From: Celerinatantimonas sp046054195
GTDB taxonomy: Bacteria > Pseudomonadota > Gammaproteobacteria > Enterobacterales > Celerinatantimonadaceae
Direction of reading: 5' to 3'
Length of the DNA: 64,000 nt
Assembly: GCF_046054195.1 (NCBI RefSeq)
Contig: NZ_JBEQCS010000013.1
Span: 1 to 64,000 of the forward strand
Shown piece by piece: positions 1 to 8,199 of this stretch (position 1 is its first letter; every line of letters begins with the position of its first letter). Both the position numbers and the translations under genes were made by a program. Under the pieces are notes generated by a model, which was given only the letters and a program-made list of their open reading frames with translations, was not told the origin of the DNA and did no database searches.

Positions 1-66
1 GGGCTATCGCCGTTAGAGTATGAGCGTCAATATTTTAATGAGGCTAAAAGTCGTCTAGTGAAGTAG
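1..66 (+). mobile_element. C-terminal end of an IS3-like transposase (partial, runs off the left edge)
   Basis: The plus strand is open from base 1 to a TAG at 64-66 and encodes the tail GLSPLEYERQYFNEAKSRLV. The LSP-x-[EFY]-[YF]-E pattern close to the C-terminus is common in orfB transposases of the IS3 family, and such genes usually stop a few tens of bases before the right inverted repeat. The sequence after the stop (about 67-92) contains a GATTCA motif, seen in IS2-like right ends. It faces cas8/5 convergently, where cas7 would be expected in an intact I-F3 operon. Only 21 residues are visible, so the family call is an inference. Confidence 0.5.
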
Positions 67-73
67 TGGCGAT

Positions 74-1963
74 TCAGAAGCCGTTTGATACAGGGATTAA
101 AGATGGATCTTCAGCAAGAACGTCCCCCAGTTCTTCTAACGTTTGCGGTTGATCTGTATACGGGGACAGCCACTCTCCATAACTTGGTAATCCTTTAATT
201 GCTTGAAATAATGACCATGCATCGCTAAACGTAGTAAGCCAATGAACGCAGTTCGATATTTCCGGTTGGAATAATGTGCCTCCCGCGAAATTCACAGGTA
301 TTGCAGATTTCAACTCGGGCCGATAATCCGAAATTCGAATATCACTATGAACTTTAATCACTACATCAAAAACCAGATCGGTATATTGATTCGTGAGAAT
401 GGTCGGTCTTTTTACTGGTGATACATGCCTTTTCAGCGCTGGCACACTGGGTTCTGTGAGTTTTGCACCCGACTTAATCGTTTCACTGCGAATAAAAACT
501 GCAAATTCAGCAAATTTTATTTTATGGGGACTAACCGCAAGCTTTGAGATAAGGCCTCTCTGGAACTGGTGCATGAATCCCCAAATTGCCGTCAACGAAG
601 GTACTCCGCATAAATACGGGCAACTTTGAGCATTCGCATCAAATACACGCATGGATGACAGATAGATATACTGTTCTTGGCCCTGCTGTTGATCGCCTAC
701 TACTGGTTTACTTAGTTCATTTAATACCCATTTTAACTGGGTTTTCAGTGGCTGCAGTAATTTAGGATGATAGGCAAACTGCATTGAAAAACGATTATTT
801 TGCAATGCAAAATGTAACCGCTGATTCAGCGGTTTTAATAACTGTAAAAAATCTGATTCATCAGCATTGATAAAACATTTAACTAACTGATCGTCCAAAT
901 CTGTCATTGCGACTTTTGTTGAAGGATAAACTTTTTCACGAATTTCTATCAATGGGAGTAACCATCGAGCAATCTGTCGGCGAACCATCCGCATCTGGTA
1001 TTTTCGAACATGCAGCCAGCCTTTTCGCGTTTGAGGAGCATCGACACCAATGAGATGAGCAAATACGGTGCACATACGTTTATTCGTTAATGCGTAATCA
1101 TCAAAAAACTGTCGGCTTTGAACTCTACGAGACACTAATGTGTTTTTCGAATTGACTTGCACACCCAGCGGATAATTTAAAATGCTTATATGGCCACCTA
1201 GAGCGCCGCATAAGCTACCAATACTTGCGGGGTTAGGTAGTGAGTCAGTTTTGAATCGAAAGTGGCGGTGAGGTTCTCTAGCGAGATCTTCTATTTTCAG
1301 CTGCATCGCATGGCTAACAACTGGGGTTATTGATAGATAATCATCTTTCCAAGGAATACGGATCTGTTTGCTATATCGACTCACTTCTGAGGGAAAAGTA
1401 GTCGCAGGTAAATGCTCTTCGATGCAGTACAATAAAGTGCTTTGCAAAGACTTATCCAATCCAAAGTCAGTCAGCAACAAACTCCAAAAATCATCCTTTT
1501 TCGTGACTAAAGAGAGAATGTTTTCAATCTGCCCTCGCCAAATAAACTCATTAATGAGCCAAATAGTATGATGATAAACAGCCGAATTATGTGCCCATCC
1601 ATACGACTTAGGCAAACCAGCACTCGTTAATGTCGCTGTATCCGATGGCAGCGGTTCCGCGATCAACCGTTGCCCGGAGACACGGCTATCTGGATACTTC
1701 AGATTATGCGTATGCAACCACTGAATTTCATCACAGGCTATCTCCAAATTTTTTGATGTTTGGAAATACTGCTGTGCCCGCTTTTGATTGAGCCAAGAAT
1801 CAAGCACCGGTTTACTCTGCGATAAGTTAAGTAAAATTGTTAACGCTTCGCTTTCCACACCATCAATTTCAACCCGCTGGGTATAAGGCATAAAGGCCTT
1901 TTTAAGCAATCTAGATTTAACGGGGCCATCATCCATATCAAGAAGTTCTTTTAAATGATTCAT
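74..1963 (-). CDS. cas8/5: Cas8/Cas5 fusion of a type I-F3 (transposon-associated) Cascade, probably truncated at the C-terminus
   Basis: Large subunit of the RNA-guided complex that recruits Tn7-like transposition; in I-F3 systems Cas8f and Cas5f are fused. Recognition rests on I-F3 features recalled from the Vibrio CAST: an N-terminal block around AFMPYTQ and ALTILLNLS, HNLKYPD near residue 90, INEFIWRG, a helical insertion at about 290-420, and VPSLTAIWGFMHQFQRG at about 460-480. I chose the ATG at 1963 because it overlaps the tniQ stop as TGATG; the frame also opens with a GTG at 1972. From the ATG the product is 629 residues. The last residues (VSNGF) and the TGA at 74-76 appear to come from the inverted repeat of the convergent IS, so the true C-terminus is probably lost. 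cas7 and cas6 should lie further left. Function likely impaired. Confidence 0.85.
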   Translation of the reverse strand: MNHLKELLDMDDGPVKSRLLKKAFMPYTQRVEIDGVESEALTILLNLSQSKPVLDSWLNQKRAQQYFQTSKNLEIACDEIQWLHTHNLKYPDSRVSGQRLIAEPLPSDTATLTSAGLPKSYGWAHNSAVYHHTIWLINEFIWRGQIENILSLVTKKDDFWSLLLTDFGLDKSLQSTLLYCIEEHLPATTFPSEVSRYSKQIRIPWKDDYLSITPVVSHAMQLKIEDLAREPHRHFRFKTDSLPNPASIGSLCGALGGHISILNYPLGVQVNSKNTLVSRRVQSRQFFDDYALTNKRMCTVFAHLIGVDAPQTRKGWLHVRKYQMRMVRRQIARWLLPLIEIREKVYPSTKVAMTDLDDQLVKCFINADESDFLQLLKPLNQRLHFALQNNRFSMQFAYHPKLLQPLKTQLKWVLNELSKPVVGDQQQGQEQYIYLSSMRVFDANAQSCPYLCGVPSLTAIWGFMHQFQRGLISKLAVSPHKIKFAEFAVFIRSETIKSGAKLTEPSVPALKRHVSPVKRPTILTNQYTDLVFDVVIKVHSDIRISDYRPELKSAIPVNFAGGTLFQPEISNCVHWLTTFSDAWSLFQAIKGLPSYGEWLSPYTDQPQTLEELGDVLAEDPSLIPVSNGF

Positions 1964-3174
1964 CACGACCACTCTGGCAGATAATTTTGCAGCCCATCCG
2001 ATTCACAATTCATCTGAGCCAACCTAAGTTCAACAACATCCCTTAAAGAAAAGACCGAATCATATTTGGATAAATTGTGGCGCAACTTTAGCGTCACCTG
2101 TGCTTTTAGCTCTCCAAATTGGTATAGCCAAGCAACCTCCTTGGTCGAACAGCCTAATATGGCTGATGCCTCAAGAGAACTTAATAGGATGTCGCCAATA
2201 TTGGCATGCTTACCTCGAGGGTGTTGCGAAACGAGTCGAGTTAGATACTGAAGTATTTGTGCCAACGCTATATTTTGCGACAACTGTGAATGAGGTAATT
2301 GCCGGCTATTTTTTAGCAATGGACCAAATGCTTCTGACAAAAATACTTTATTCCAGTTGTTTACTCGGATGGCATCCGCATGTTTAGTTCGTTTTTCAAG
2401 TTCAGCATCGAACTGTCGTGGCCAAGTGGAACAGTACGTTAAGAAATGCTCAAAGCTAATCTCTGATACTTCTAATTGACCAAGATACCAAAGCAAAAAG
2501 CCAAATCGGGCAGATATGGCTAGAGGCAGCTCCATGACCCCAGCCTCTTCGATGACTTCTCCATTGAGCCATTGTGCAACTTTGAGCTCTGATAATTCTG
2601 CTTTAACTGGCGCGGTCTTAGCTAATGAGAACCCACATTCACAATGCGTGATTGATTCAGTAGACTGATAATTGAGCAATTTGCCACATTCAGGACACCG
2701 CTCTACAAGTTTACAGTGATGTTTAGGACAAGCTTTAAGTGGCAGTAAATGCCACTGCTGGCGAATATATGGAGCTTCAGCCAAACATTGTGGACAGACT
2801 GGCGTTGATTGGTGTCGAATAAACAGAAGTGGGTAATCAATCCCTTGACGATGCACAGCCCTGTAATCAGGTGAAAAGGTAGCTTTAGAATGAGAGAGCG
2901 CGATTTGCAGCAGTTGAAATTTACCGAGCTTGAGTTGATTTTCTAAATCTAAGAGAACTCGCAGCCGCATTTGACTTGTCGTTTGAGCGTGATACACATT
3001 GATTCGGTTAAGCTCAAAAGGAAAAGCGCCGGGAGTCGCCTGATGCTGAAATAACGTATTTTGCCAGATATCTTCGGCAAAATAAGCAAACCGCTCATAA
3101 CCTCGATATTGACTCAATCGAAGCAAAAAACTTTCAAGTGACTCGTCTGAATATGGTTCTATTTCCGCATTCAT
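1963..3174 (-). CDS. tniQ: TniQ, Cascade-associated transposition protein of an I-F3 CAST
   Basis: TniQ links the crRNA-guided Cascade to TnsC and so selects the insertion site. The 403-residue length fits the short TniQ of I-F3 elements (about 400 residues) and not the longer TnsD of classical Tn7. The N-terminus carries the PYSDESLESFLLRL signature (7-20). Two zinc-binding clusters follow: CPQC at 127-130 with CPKHHC at 149-154, then CPEC at 160-163 with CEC at 178-180. The C-terminal half is helical. The start ATG has a GGTGGG Shine-Dalgarno and lies 12 bp after a candidate Xre operator (3187-3201). The gene is first in the tniQ-cas8/5 operon, with a TGATG stop/start overlap. Confidence 0.93.
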   Translation of the reverse strand: MNAEIEPYSDESLESFLLRLSQYRGYERFAYFAEDIWQNTLFQHQATPGAFPFELNRINVYHAQTTSQMRLRVLLDLENQLKLGKFQLLQIALSHSKATFSPDYRAVHRQGIDYPLLFIRHQSTPVCPQCLAEAPYIRQQWHLLPLKACPKHHCKLVERCPECGKLLNYQSTESITHCECGFSLAKTAPVKAELSELKVAQWLNGEVIEEAGVMELPLAISARFGFLLWYLGQLEVSEISFEHFLTYCSTWPRQFDAELEKRTKHADAIRVNNWNKVFLSEAFGPLLKNSRQLPHSQLSQNIALAQILQYLTRLVSQHPRGKHANIGDILLSSLEASAILGCSTKEVAWLYQFGELKAQVTLKLRHNLSKYDSVFSLRDVVELRLAQMNCESDGLQNYLPEWS

Positions 3175-3186
3175 TGCCCACCAAAA

Positions 3187-3201
3187 CTTAGGATTACTAA
3201 G
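3187..3201. promoter_or_regulatory. Candidate Xre operator in front of tniQ
   Basis: CTTAGGATTACTAAG is an interrupted palindrome (CTTAG-N5-CTAAG). It differs by one central base from the site at 4192-4206 beside xre. It lies just upstream of the tniQ Shine-Dalgarno, where bound protein would block the tniQ-cas transcription start or early transcript. The sequence match is direct; binding by Xre is inferred. Confidence 0.65.
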
Positions 3202-3288
3202 CTTTAGTATCGTGAATTAATTTTGCTTTACTATCTGTTCTTTATAATTTAGTGAACAACATCTCATAAAAATTCGATAGCTCGTTAA

Positions 3289-3520
3289 TCAAAATCCAAA
3301 ATTCATAGTCAGCAAGCGCTGCTGACCATCCTCAATATCGAAATGATTGCTGTCATCCTTTTCCTGATGTAACAATACCGTACCAAGGCGGTAACACGTC
3401 TTGATACAGTGTATAGTCAATCAGTTGGTTAACGTGTTTAGGTAACCATTAATAAGGACGTTGGTAGGTAGGAACGTTGAGCTCAAGACCCAACAGTTCC
3501 GAAATAGTTTGGACTTGGTT
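3289..3520 (-). pseudogene. Decayed DUF262 (GmrS/ParB-like nuclease) gene fragment
   Basis: On the minus strand this stretch reads QTISELLGLELNVPTYQRPY, stop, WLPKHVNQLIDYTLYQDV, then after a +1 shift YRLGTVLLHQEKDDSNHFDI and EDGQQRLLTMNFGF, stop. YQRPY-x-W and DGQQRL-[LT]-T are hallmark motifs of the DUF262 N-terminal domain, found in type IV GmrSD restriction enzymes and other anti-phage proteins. An in-frame stop and a frameshift separate the blocks, and no C-terminal part follows, so the gene is dead. It occupies most of the 453-bp gap between tniQ and the next gene, so it is probably a relic of former defence cargo of the transposon. Confidence 0.75.
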
Positions 3521-3627
3521 TGAACAGCCACGGTTACAGAGCCTGTTCAACAATAGCGTCAGTGAGCTGCAATTGAATATTTTGAAATGTCTTTACGCGA
3601 ACTTTCAACTGTTCACAAACTTCCAGT

Positions 3628-4167
3628 TTATAATTCAATATTAGCGAGTAATGCTGTTAGTGCTTTCATTTTACCTAAAATCATGGAGGAACGTTCTATG
3701 GCTTCTATTTTTAATGGATGCAAAATAGACTCTTTTTCTGGAAACCTCCGAAGTAACGTTTCATATTCTTCAGCTTCAGCCTGAGACATTGCTAATTCAC
3801 CATGATATTGATTACGTTCTTCTACGAGTAATTGATAATCAGAGCTCGCCTGCAGTTCAAGCTGTAACTTCAACGGCTGCTTTGGAAAACAAGTACGATG
3901 ATTTGCTTTTGCTATAAATTTAACTTGATAGAAAAGAGCGCTTTTAGTGAATCTTTTAGCACGGCCAGTTCCTGTCACATCAAGATACCCTGATGCGACC
4001 AAATGATTAACTTGGCGATGAATAAACTTTCTAGCTTCATTTGGATCCCCAATAAAATTTGGCATTTTTAACAATTCATCTCGTGCCTGAAGAACGGAGA
4101 AATTATTTAAATTACTTTTAATCAGAAGGTTATACATCGGCTTCATTAACTTCTTTGTTTTCTTCAT
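3628..4167 (-). CDS. Hypothetical DNA-binding protein (winged-helix-like) divergent from xre
   Basis: A 179-residue protein that I do not recognise by name. The frame is open further upstream, but that part would overlap xre. The ATG at 4167 opens the plausible protein MKKTKKLMKPMYN. The first 90 residues look like a winged helix-turn-helix: a helix with NFSVLQARDELL, a helix with ARKFIHRQVNHLVASGYL, then a basic wing GTGRAKRFTKS. The C-terminal 70 residues are charged and helical and may form a coiled coil (LVEERNQYHGELAMSQAEAEEYETLL). Two Xre-like operators lie in its promoter region, so it is probably co-regulated with xre. VspR-like island regulators have a broadly similar layout, but that link is a guess. 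Confidence 0.6.
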   Translation of the reverse strand: MKKTKKLMKPMYNLLIKSNLNNFSVLQARDELLKMPNFIGDPNEARKFIHRQVNHLVASGYLDVTGTGRAKRFTKSALFYQVKFIAKANHRTCFPKQPLKLQLELQASSDYQLLVEERNQYHGELAMSQAEAEEYETLLRRFPEKESILHPLKIEAIERSSMILGKMKALTALLANIEL

Positions 4168-4191
4168 CTCTACCACTGCCAGACTTTCGAA

Positions 4192-4206
4192 CTTAGGATT
4201 GCTAAG
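4192..4206. promoter_or_regulatory. Candidate Xre operator, site 1 of the xre/divergent-gene region
   Basis: CTTAGGATTGCTAAG shares the CTTAG-N5-CTAAG layout with the site in front of tniQ. It lies 25 bp upstream of the 179-residue protein gene and 64 bp upstream of xre. Confidence 0.6.
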
Positions 4207-4224
4207 TATACAAAAATAAGTAAA

Positions 4225-4241
4225 ACTTAGACAATCTAAGT
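4225..4241. promoter_or_regulatory. Candidate Xre operator, site 2 (perfect palindrome)
   Basis: ACTTAGACAATCTAAGT has perfect 7-bp arms around CAA. It is centred 34 bp from site 1, about three helical turns, so cooperative binding is plausible. It lies upstream of xre where a -35 region could be, which suggests autoregulation. A further single half-site (CTAAG) overlaps the xre start codon at 4266-4270. Confidence 0.62.
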
Positions 4242-4269
4242 TATCGATAGGTCTTATAAGAATGTCTAA

Positions 4270-4581
4270 GTGGAAAACCCAATCCCAGCACGGCTCAAAG
4301 CAGCTCGGAAAAAAGCCAAGATCACCCAAAAGGATTTGGGAGTAAAAATTGGTATGGAAGAAAGCTCGGCTAGTGGTCGCATGAATCATTATGAAAAAGG
4401 TCGGCATGTACCTGATATCGGAACCTTAAACCGAATGGCCGAAGAGCTAGACGTACCGCTCAATTACTTTTTCTGTCAAGATGAAGTGACCGCTGAACTT
4501 GCGTGCTTAATTGATAAATTAAGTGATGAAGAAAAAGAAAAGTTACTCACTTTGCTGGCAAATAAGAGCTCAACTCTTTAG
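4270..4581 (+). CDS. xre: Xre-family (Cro/CI-type HTH) regulator of the CAST
   Basis: A 103-residue single-domain regulator. Residues 5-65 form a five-helix HTH: RLKAARKKAKITQKDLG, then VPDIGTLNRMAEELDVPLNY. A short acidic/basic C-terminal helix follows (DKLSDEEKEKLLTLLA). The start is a GTG at 4270, because a TAA directly precedes it in frame; no good Shine-Dalgarno is visible. It converges with tnsC (12-bp overlap of the 3' ends) and diverges from the 179-residue gene. I-F3 elements, especially those at ffs and rsmJ, commonly carry an Xre gene that controls tniQ-cas expression. The repeated CTTAG-N5-CTAAG sites here fit that role. Confidence 0.85.
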   Translation: MENPIPARLKAARKKAKITQKDLGVKIGMEESSASGRMNHYEKGRHVPDIGTLNRMAEELDVPLNYFFCQDEVTAELACLIDKLSDEEKEKLLTLLANKSSTL

Positions 4582-5640
4582 TGGTTGTTTACTAAGCAAC
4601 ATATGAATGGGCAATAAATCCGTAAAAGTCCTGTCAATCAACTTGTCTTCTTTGAACTGGGCATCTTTGTTATAACGAGCCCCAATCCTTAATTCTCGTA
4701 TATTGAGTTGGTTTAATGAGCATCTAAATGGATTATCTTCATTAGGATATCTGGAGCTGAATGTGCCCTCCAAGATCTCTTTATCTAGGGTATTTTTAGA
4801 CTCAGATAACGCATTTGTAAGGGCATCTGATAAAAAGTGTTTGAGTGCTCGACATTCACCACGACAGACAGCAAATAAAGGGAGAAGGATCTCATCACAA
4901 GTAAGATTTGGCCTGTCATCAAAGCCCATTCTTCCAGCTAGCCCAGCTACAAACTTAGCGAAATGAATTTTTCCCAATTTGTCGGGGATCAATCCCTTAT
5001 GTTGCTCGGAATTTTTAAATAAATGAAAATAGCTAAGATGTCGATGCCAACTAAGTCTAGAACTCCACTGGGGTTCTTCTGCAAGTAGCGACGAATATGG
5101 CATTCCTACTAATACAAATGAGACCTTAGCCTCTTCACTTATCATTTTAAACGTATTAGCGATTGTTTGTCTTTCTTCTGCATCTTTAAACTCAATAAGC
5201 TCTTGTATTTCATTGATTATAATTAGTTTAACTTTTTTATCTGTTAGAGTTCGTATAACACCTGCAGTTAAAGACCCTTCCCTATGTGTTCGCCTCACTC
5301 GACTCGAACGCACGTCATCAAGGTCGAGCAAAAACCTTTCTAAAGTATTTTGCTCTTTAATCCTGCTTGGTATCCTGGTATTCAATACTGGCATTTCCTC
5401 CCATCGTCCTTTCTTAACCGAAAATTTTTGGAGATAATTGTTAATCAGTGCTGTTTTACCAGATCCTGTATCTCCCGTAAGTAATAACGACTCTTGTTCA
5501 CCACCAACAGTGCTATTAAACATTAACCTATCAAAAATAGAATATATTTCCGTTATCTGCGGATATTCCACATAACACTCACGAAAATTAGTTATCTGAT
5601 TTAACTGCTGATTAGTCAGTTTAAGCATTTTAGTATCCAT
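4570..5640 (-). CDS. tnsC: TnsC, AAA+ regulator of Tn7-like transposition
   Basis: ATPase that forms filaments on target DNA and connects TniQ-Cascade to the TnsAB transposase. The 356-residue protein has Walker A GDTGSGKT at 56-63 and a Walker B-like strand KLIIINEIQEL at 138-148. A sensor region (VLVGMP) and a C-terminal helical lid follow. The length is typical of the short I-F3 TnsC and well below the 555 residues of Tn7 TnsC. The start codon overlaps the end of tnsB by 11 bp, which indicates translational coupling in tnsABC. Confidence 0.93.
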   Translation of the reverse strand: MDTKMLKLTNQQLNQITNFRECYVEYPQITEIYSIFDRLMFNSTVGGEQESLLLTGDTGSGKTALINNYLQKFSVKKGRWEEMPVLNTRIPSRIKEQNTLERFLLDLDDVRSSRVRRTHREGSLTAGVIRTLTDKKVKLIIINEIQELIEFKDAEERQTIANTFKMISEEAKVSFVLVGMPYSSLLAEEPQWSSRLSWHRHLSYFHLFKNSEQHKGLIPDKLGKIHFAKFVAGLAGRMGFDDRPNLTCDEILLPLFAVCRGECRALKHFLSDALTNALSESKNTLDKEILEGTFSSRYPNEDNPFRCSLNQLNIRELRIGARYNKDAQFKEDKLIDRTFTDLLPIHMLLSKQPLKS

Positions 5641-7528
5641 CTATATCACTCAGATCGATACCATCAGCTTCATCGCCCTTGTCTAAATTGGCAACTAAAG
5701 ATGATTTAATATTTTTTTGTTTCGTTGCAATAGATACAGGCCCTTCACTGCCAACTTTCTTGTACTTAGCAATTTTTGATAAATTTGATGTTTTAGGAAT
5801 TGTGGATTTCTTATGCCTTTTCTTACTTATTCTTTCCAGCTCCCCATCTATTCGTCGATCTATGTATAAGTATGTATCAGCAAGTGCTTCATCATCTTTT
5901 TGAAGACGAGTATTTAATCGCCTTATTGCGCATATTCGTTCATGCTGATACAAAGAGATACCTCTAAGATGGCCATAATTTTCAATCATCGGAACTTTGA
6001 GGTAGCATTTATCTTCGTCCAAAAACACATAAACATGACTAATATCATCAGGATCAGTTTTCACTTTCAGCGTAGCTCCTTTTCGATTCGCTTTTGCTGA
6101 ACGTTTTTTGTAAGCCACTAATTCTTCGCTGTTATATCTTAAGTTATGTAGCCGAATACCATCTTTACCCAGTGTTCTGGTATTTAAACGACCTAATTCT
6201 ATTTTTAACTGCTCAGCTTCAACTCCTTCATAAAAGTTAGGACGCCACTTTGATTCGTGCCATTTATGATAAGGTATGTGGCGTTCTCTGGAATCGGGCT
6301 TCATGTGGAAATAATCCACAACCCATTTATATAGCAGTTCTAAAAAAACCGATACGCGTACAGCTGCATGTTTTTTGGGATCATAGTCTTCCAATTCATT
6401 AATATTATTGAATGTCTTCCCAGGAAGACGGCTAAATAAAAGCTTATAGAAGGAATCAAATGCCTTTTCTACATGTGGTTTTTCCCATGGCTTAGCTGCT
6501 TTGGTATAGAGAATATTCGTCACCAAAGGACTTAATGCAGCAGCAAGGTCATCCGACCAAAACTCAGCCCCATTATCAACAACTAGATAAGTTATTTTCC
6601 CGTGGCAAGGCCAATCATTTTTTATAGATGGATACCTTTCTATTAACCAATCTTTAGTCAGTACCGCATTAAGAAAGGCCGAGCGAACAGATTCAAAACT
6701 CGGGTCTCTAAAGCCAACATATAGTCCAACAATACATCCACTGTACCTATCGTAAAGGATGGTCAAATATGGACGTCCTAGTGGTAATCCTAAGTCATCA
6801 TCTAACAGCATGACTGGTGCGGGAGTATGATCAATCTCAACATATTCCATGGGATATGTCGCTGGTCGAATATGATCCACCATCTTAAAATTACGATCGG
6901 CATAACGCTTCCCATAGCGCCTAACTGCCACATCATAAGGTTTAAGTTCATTGACTCTATTGTAAAAAGTACGTTGGCTTATGGGCTTTATCTTACAATC
7001 AGGATTTTTGCAGTTTTCTTCAATTACTCGCGATTTGTAATACTCAAAGACTTCTGCAACGGCCAATCTTTCTTTTGTTAGATACTTTTTATTTATTGCC
7101 TCATAAACTAATTGTTGAGAGTCTAGCTTCTTAGCCCTGTTTCCTTTTTTCTTATGCCTAGGTACTAAAGAAATAATATTTCTCTCAGAACCAAAATAAG
7201 CTGATTTCCAATTCACCAATACCCGCCAAGAAGGAACTGGCTTACCCGTTTCATCCTTATATGAATTCAATAAAGGAGCTAACTTCCGGGCTGTCCATCC
7301 CCCTGTTAGGCGTTTTTCTACGTAATTCAATATATCTAAACGGGCAAGAGCTTGGTGTTGAAGTTCTAGGGGTAAAGTGTCAAATGACAGTTGAAAATGG
7401 GTATCTAAAGATTCAAAAAAAGAGCTGACATCAGTTTGTGCAGGAGAATCTTTATTTCCTTCGATAAACTCATCAATGAAGCCGAATAAGCCAACGTCAT
7501 TATCAGAGGGGGCATCAGCACCATACAT
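5630..7528 (-). CDS. tnsB: TnsB, DDE transposase
   Basis: Catalyses 3' strand cleavage and joining of the transposon ends, and binds the repeated end sites. The 632-residue protein has an N-terminal DNA-binding part with helix-turn-helix segments (about 55-200), a retroviral-integrase fold (about 225-400), and a C-terminal beta-barrel and tail. The catalytic triad is visible as D233 (EIDHTPAP), D318 (VVDNGAEFW) and E354 (KPHVEKAFDSF), so the enzyme looks intact. The basic C-terminal tail is the part expected to contact TnsC. Its start overlaps the 3' end of tnsA by 14 bp. Confidence 0.94.
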   Translation of the reverse strand: MYGADAPSDNDVGLFGFIDEFIEGNKDSPAQTDVSSFFESLDTHFQLSFDTLPLELQHQALARLDILNYVEKRLTGGWTARKLAPLLNSYKDETGKPVPSWRVLVNWKSAYFGSERNIISLVPRHKKKGNRAKKLDSQQLVYEAINKKYLTKERLAVAEVFEYYKSRVIEENCKNPDCKIKPISQRTFYNRVNELKPYDVAVRRYGKRYADRNFKMVDHIRPATYPMEYVEIDHTPAPVMLLDDDLGLPLGRPYLTILYDRYSGCIVGLYVGFRDPSFESVRSAFLNAVLTKDWLIERYPSIKNDWPCHGKITYLVVDNGAEFWSDDLAAALSPLVTNILYTKAAKPWEKPHVEKAFDSFYKLLFSRLPGKTFNNINELEDYDPKKHAAVRVSVFLELLYKWVVDYFHMKPDSRERHIPYHKWHESKWRPNFYEGVEAEQLKIELGRLNTRTLGKDGIRLHNLRYNSEELVAYKKRSAKANRKGATLKVKTDPDDISHVYVFLDEDKCYLKVPMIENYGHLRGISLYQHERICAIRRLNTRLQKDDEALADTYLYIDRRIDGELERISKKRHKKSTIPKTSNLSKIAKYKKVGSEGPVSIATKQKNIKSSLVANLDKGDEADGIDLSDIDGY

Positions 7529-8138
7529 AATTAGTTAACCCAAAACTTTCTTTCGCTAAATCTGTTTTTATCTTTCCTGAAGATAACCAGCATAAAGTGC
7601 TGATCATCGTTTCATGTTCGCTTAGACCTAAAGCTTCTGAGATATCATAAAGCTGTACTTTTTGTTTCCGCCTAATATAACTGAGAACGTACTTTTCGGC
7701 CTCTGTAACAGTGTGTAAACCTGAGTAGCGATGCAATAACTTCAGATTATTAAGTATTGGGTTGAGCTGAATTTGCTTCTCAGTGATTAGATTTAATTGG
7801 TAACCATAATTGTCCTGCGCAGATCTTTTTCTTTCCATAAAGCGAGCTTTGAAATCTGGTTTAAAGATTTGGCTTGAATGTTTTACTTCAACCAGCACAT
7901 CCTTGCCATCAATACTTGTCACCAAAAAATCTGGCGTATAACGACAACTTCTTCCGTTGAAAAAATAAGCTAAATTAATTGGTTGTGAAGAAAAGCGTTT
8001 AACGTCCGGATTATATTCAAGATGAAAACAAAAATCGAATTCGAGGACAGACATCGTTCGTACAACAGCATCGTTTTTCAAGCTCATAAACTTGCGGATA
8101 TTGTGTACATAGGAAGATTTGTGGGTTTGATCATACAT
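7515..8138 (-). CDS. tnsA: TnsA, endonuclease subunit of the Tn7-like transposase
   Basis: Restriction-enzyme-fold nuclease that nicks the 5' strands at the transposon ends, so that TnsAB moves the element by cut-and-paste. The 207-residue protein shows the expected active site: E33 (SVLEFDF), D70 (YTPDF) and the E84-V-K86 motif (VLVEVKHSS). A C-terminal winged-helix-like region follows. The start ATG lacks a clear Shine-Dalgarno. The gene is the transposon's outermost, 105 bp from its end, and its candidate promoter is embedded in the TnsB end repeats. Confidence 0.94.
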   Translation of the reverse strand: MYDQTHKSSYVHNIRKFMSLKNDAVVRTMSVLEFDFCFHLEYNPDVKRFSSQPINLAYFFNGRSCRYTPDFLVTSIDGKDVLVEVKHSSQIFKPDFKARFMERKRSAQDNYGYQLNLITEKQIQLNPILNNLKLLHRYSGLHTVTEAEKYVLSYIRRKQKVQLYDISEALGLSEHETMISTLCWLSSGKIKTDLAKESFGLTNYVWC

Positions 8139-8149
8139 AGCAAAAACAC

Positions 8150-8171
8150 TTTGTTGTAAACCTACAACAAA
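8150..8171. promoter_or_regulatory. Perfect inverted repeat at the tnsA promoter (candidate operator)
   Basis: TTTGTTGTA, four bases, TACAACAAA: 9-bp perfect arms just downstream of the candidate -10 of the tnsA promoter and 12 bp upstream of the tnsA ATG. It could be a repressor site or an mRNA 5' hairpin. It does not match the Xre-type CTTAG-N5-CTAAG motif. Confidence 0.45.
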
Positions 8172-8199
8172 ACATAGACTATGCTGACTTATAGTGCAA
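8171..8199 (-). promoter_or_regulatory. Candidate promoter of tnsABC
   Basis: On the minus strand TTGCAC (8199-8194) and TATGTT (8176-8171) are 17 bp apart. The -35 element lies inside the innermost TnsB-type end repeat, so TnsB binding could repress its own operon. Confidence 0.45.

Noticed and set aside
3587..3784. Plus-strand open frame over the end of the 179-residue gene
   Set aside because: It overlaps the better-supported minus-strand gene and DUF262 relic, has no family motif, and no start signal.
4168..4407. N-terminal extension of the 179-residue protein
   Set aside because: The frame stays open to 4407, but this part would run antisense through xre and across both operators. Its residues look random.
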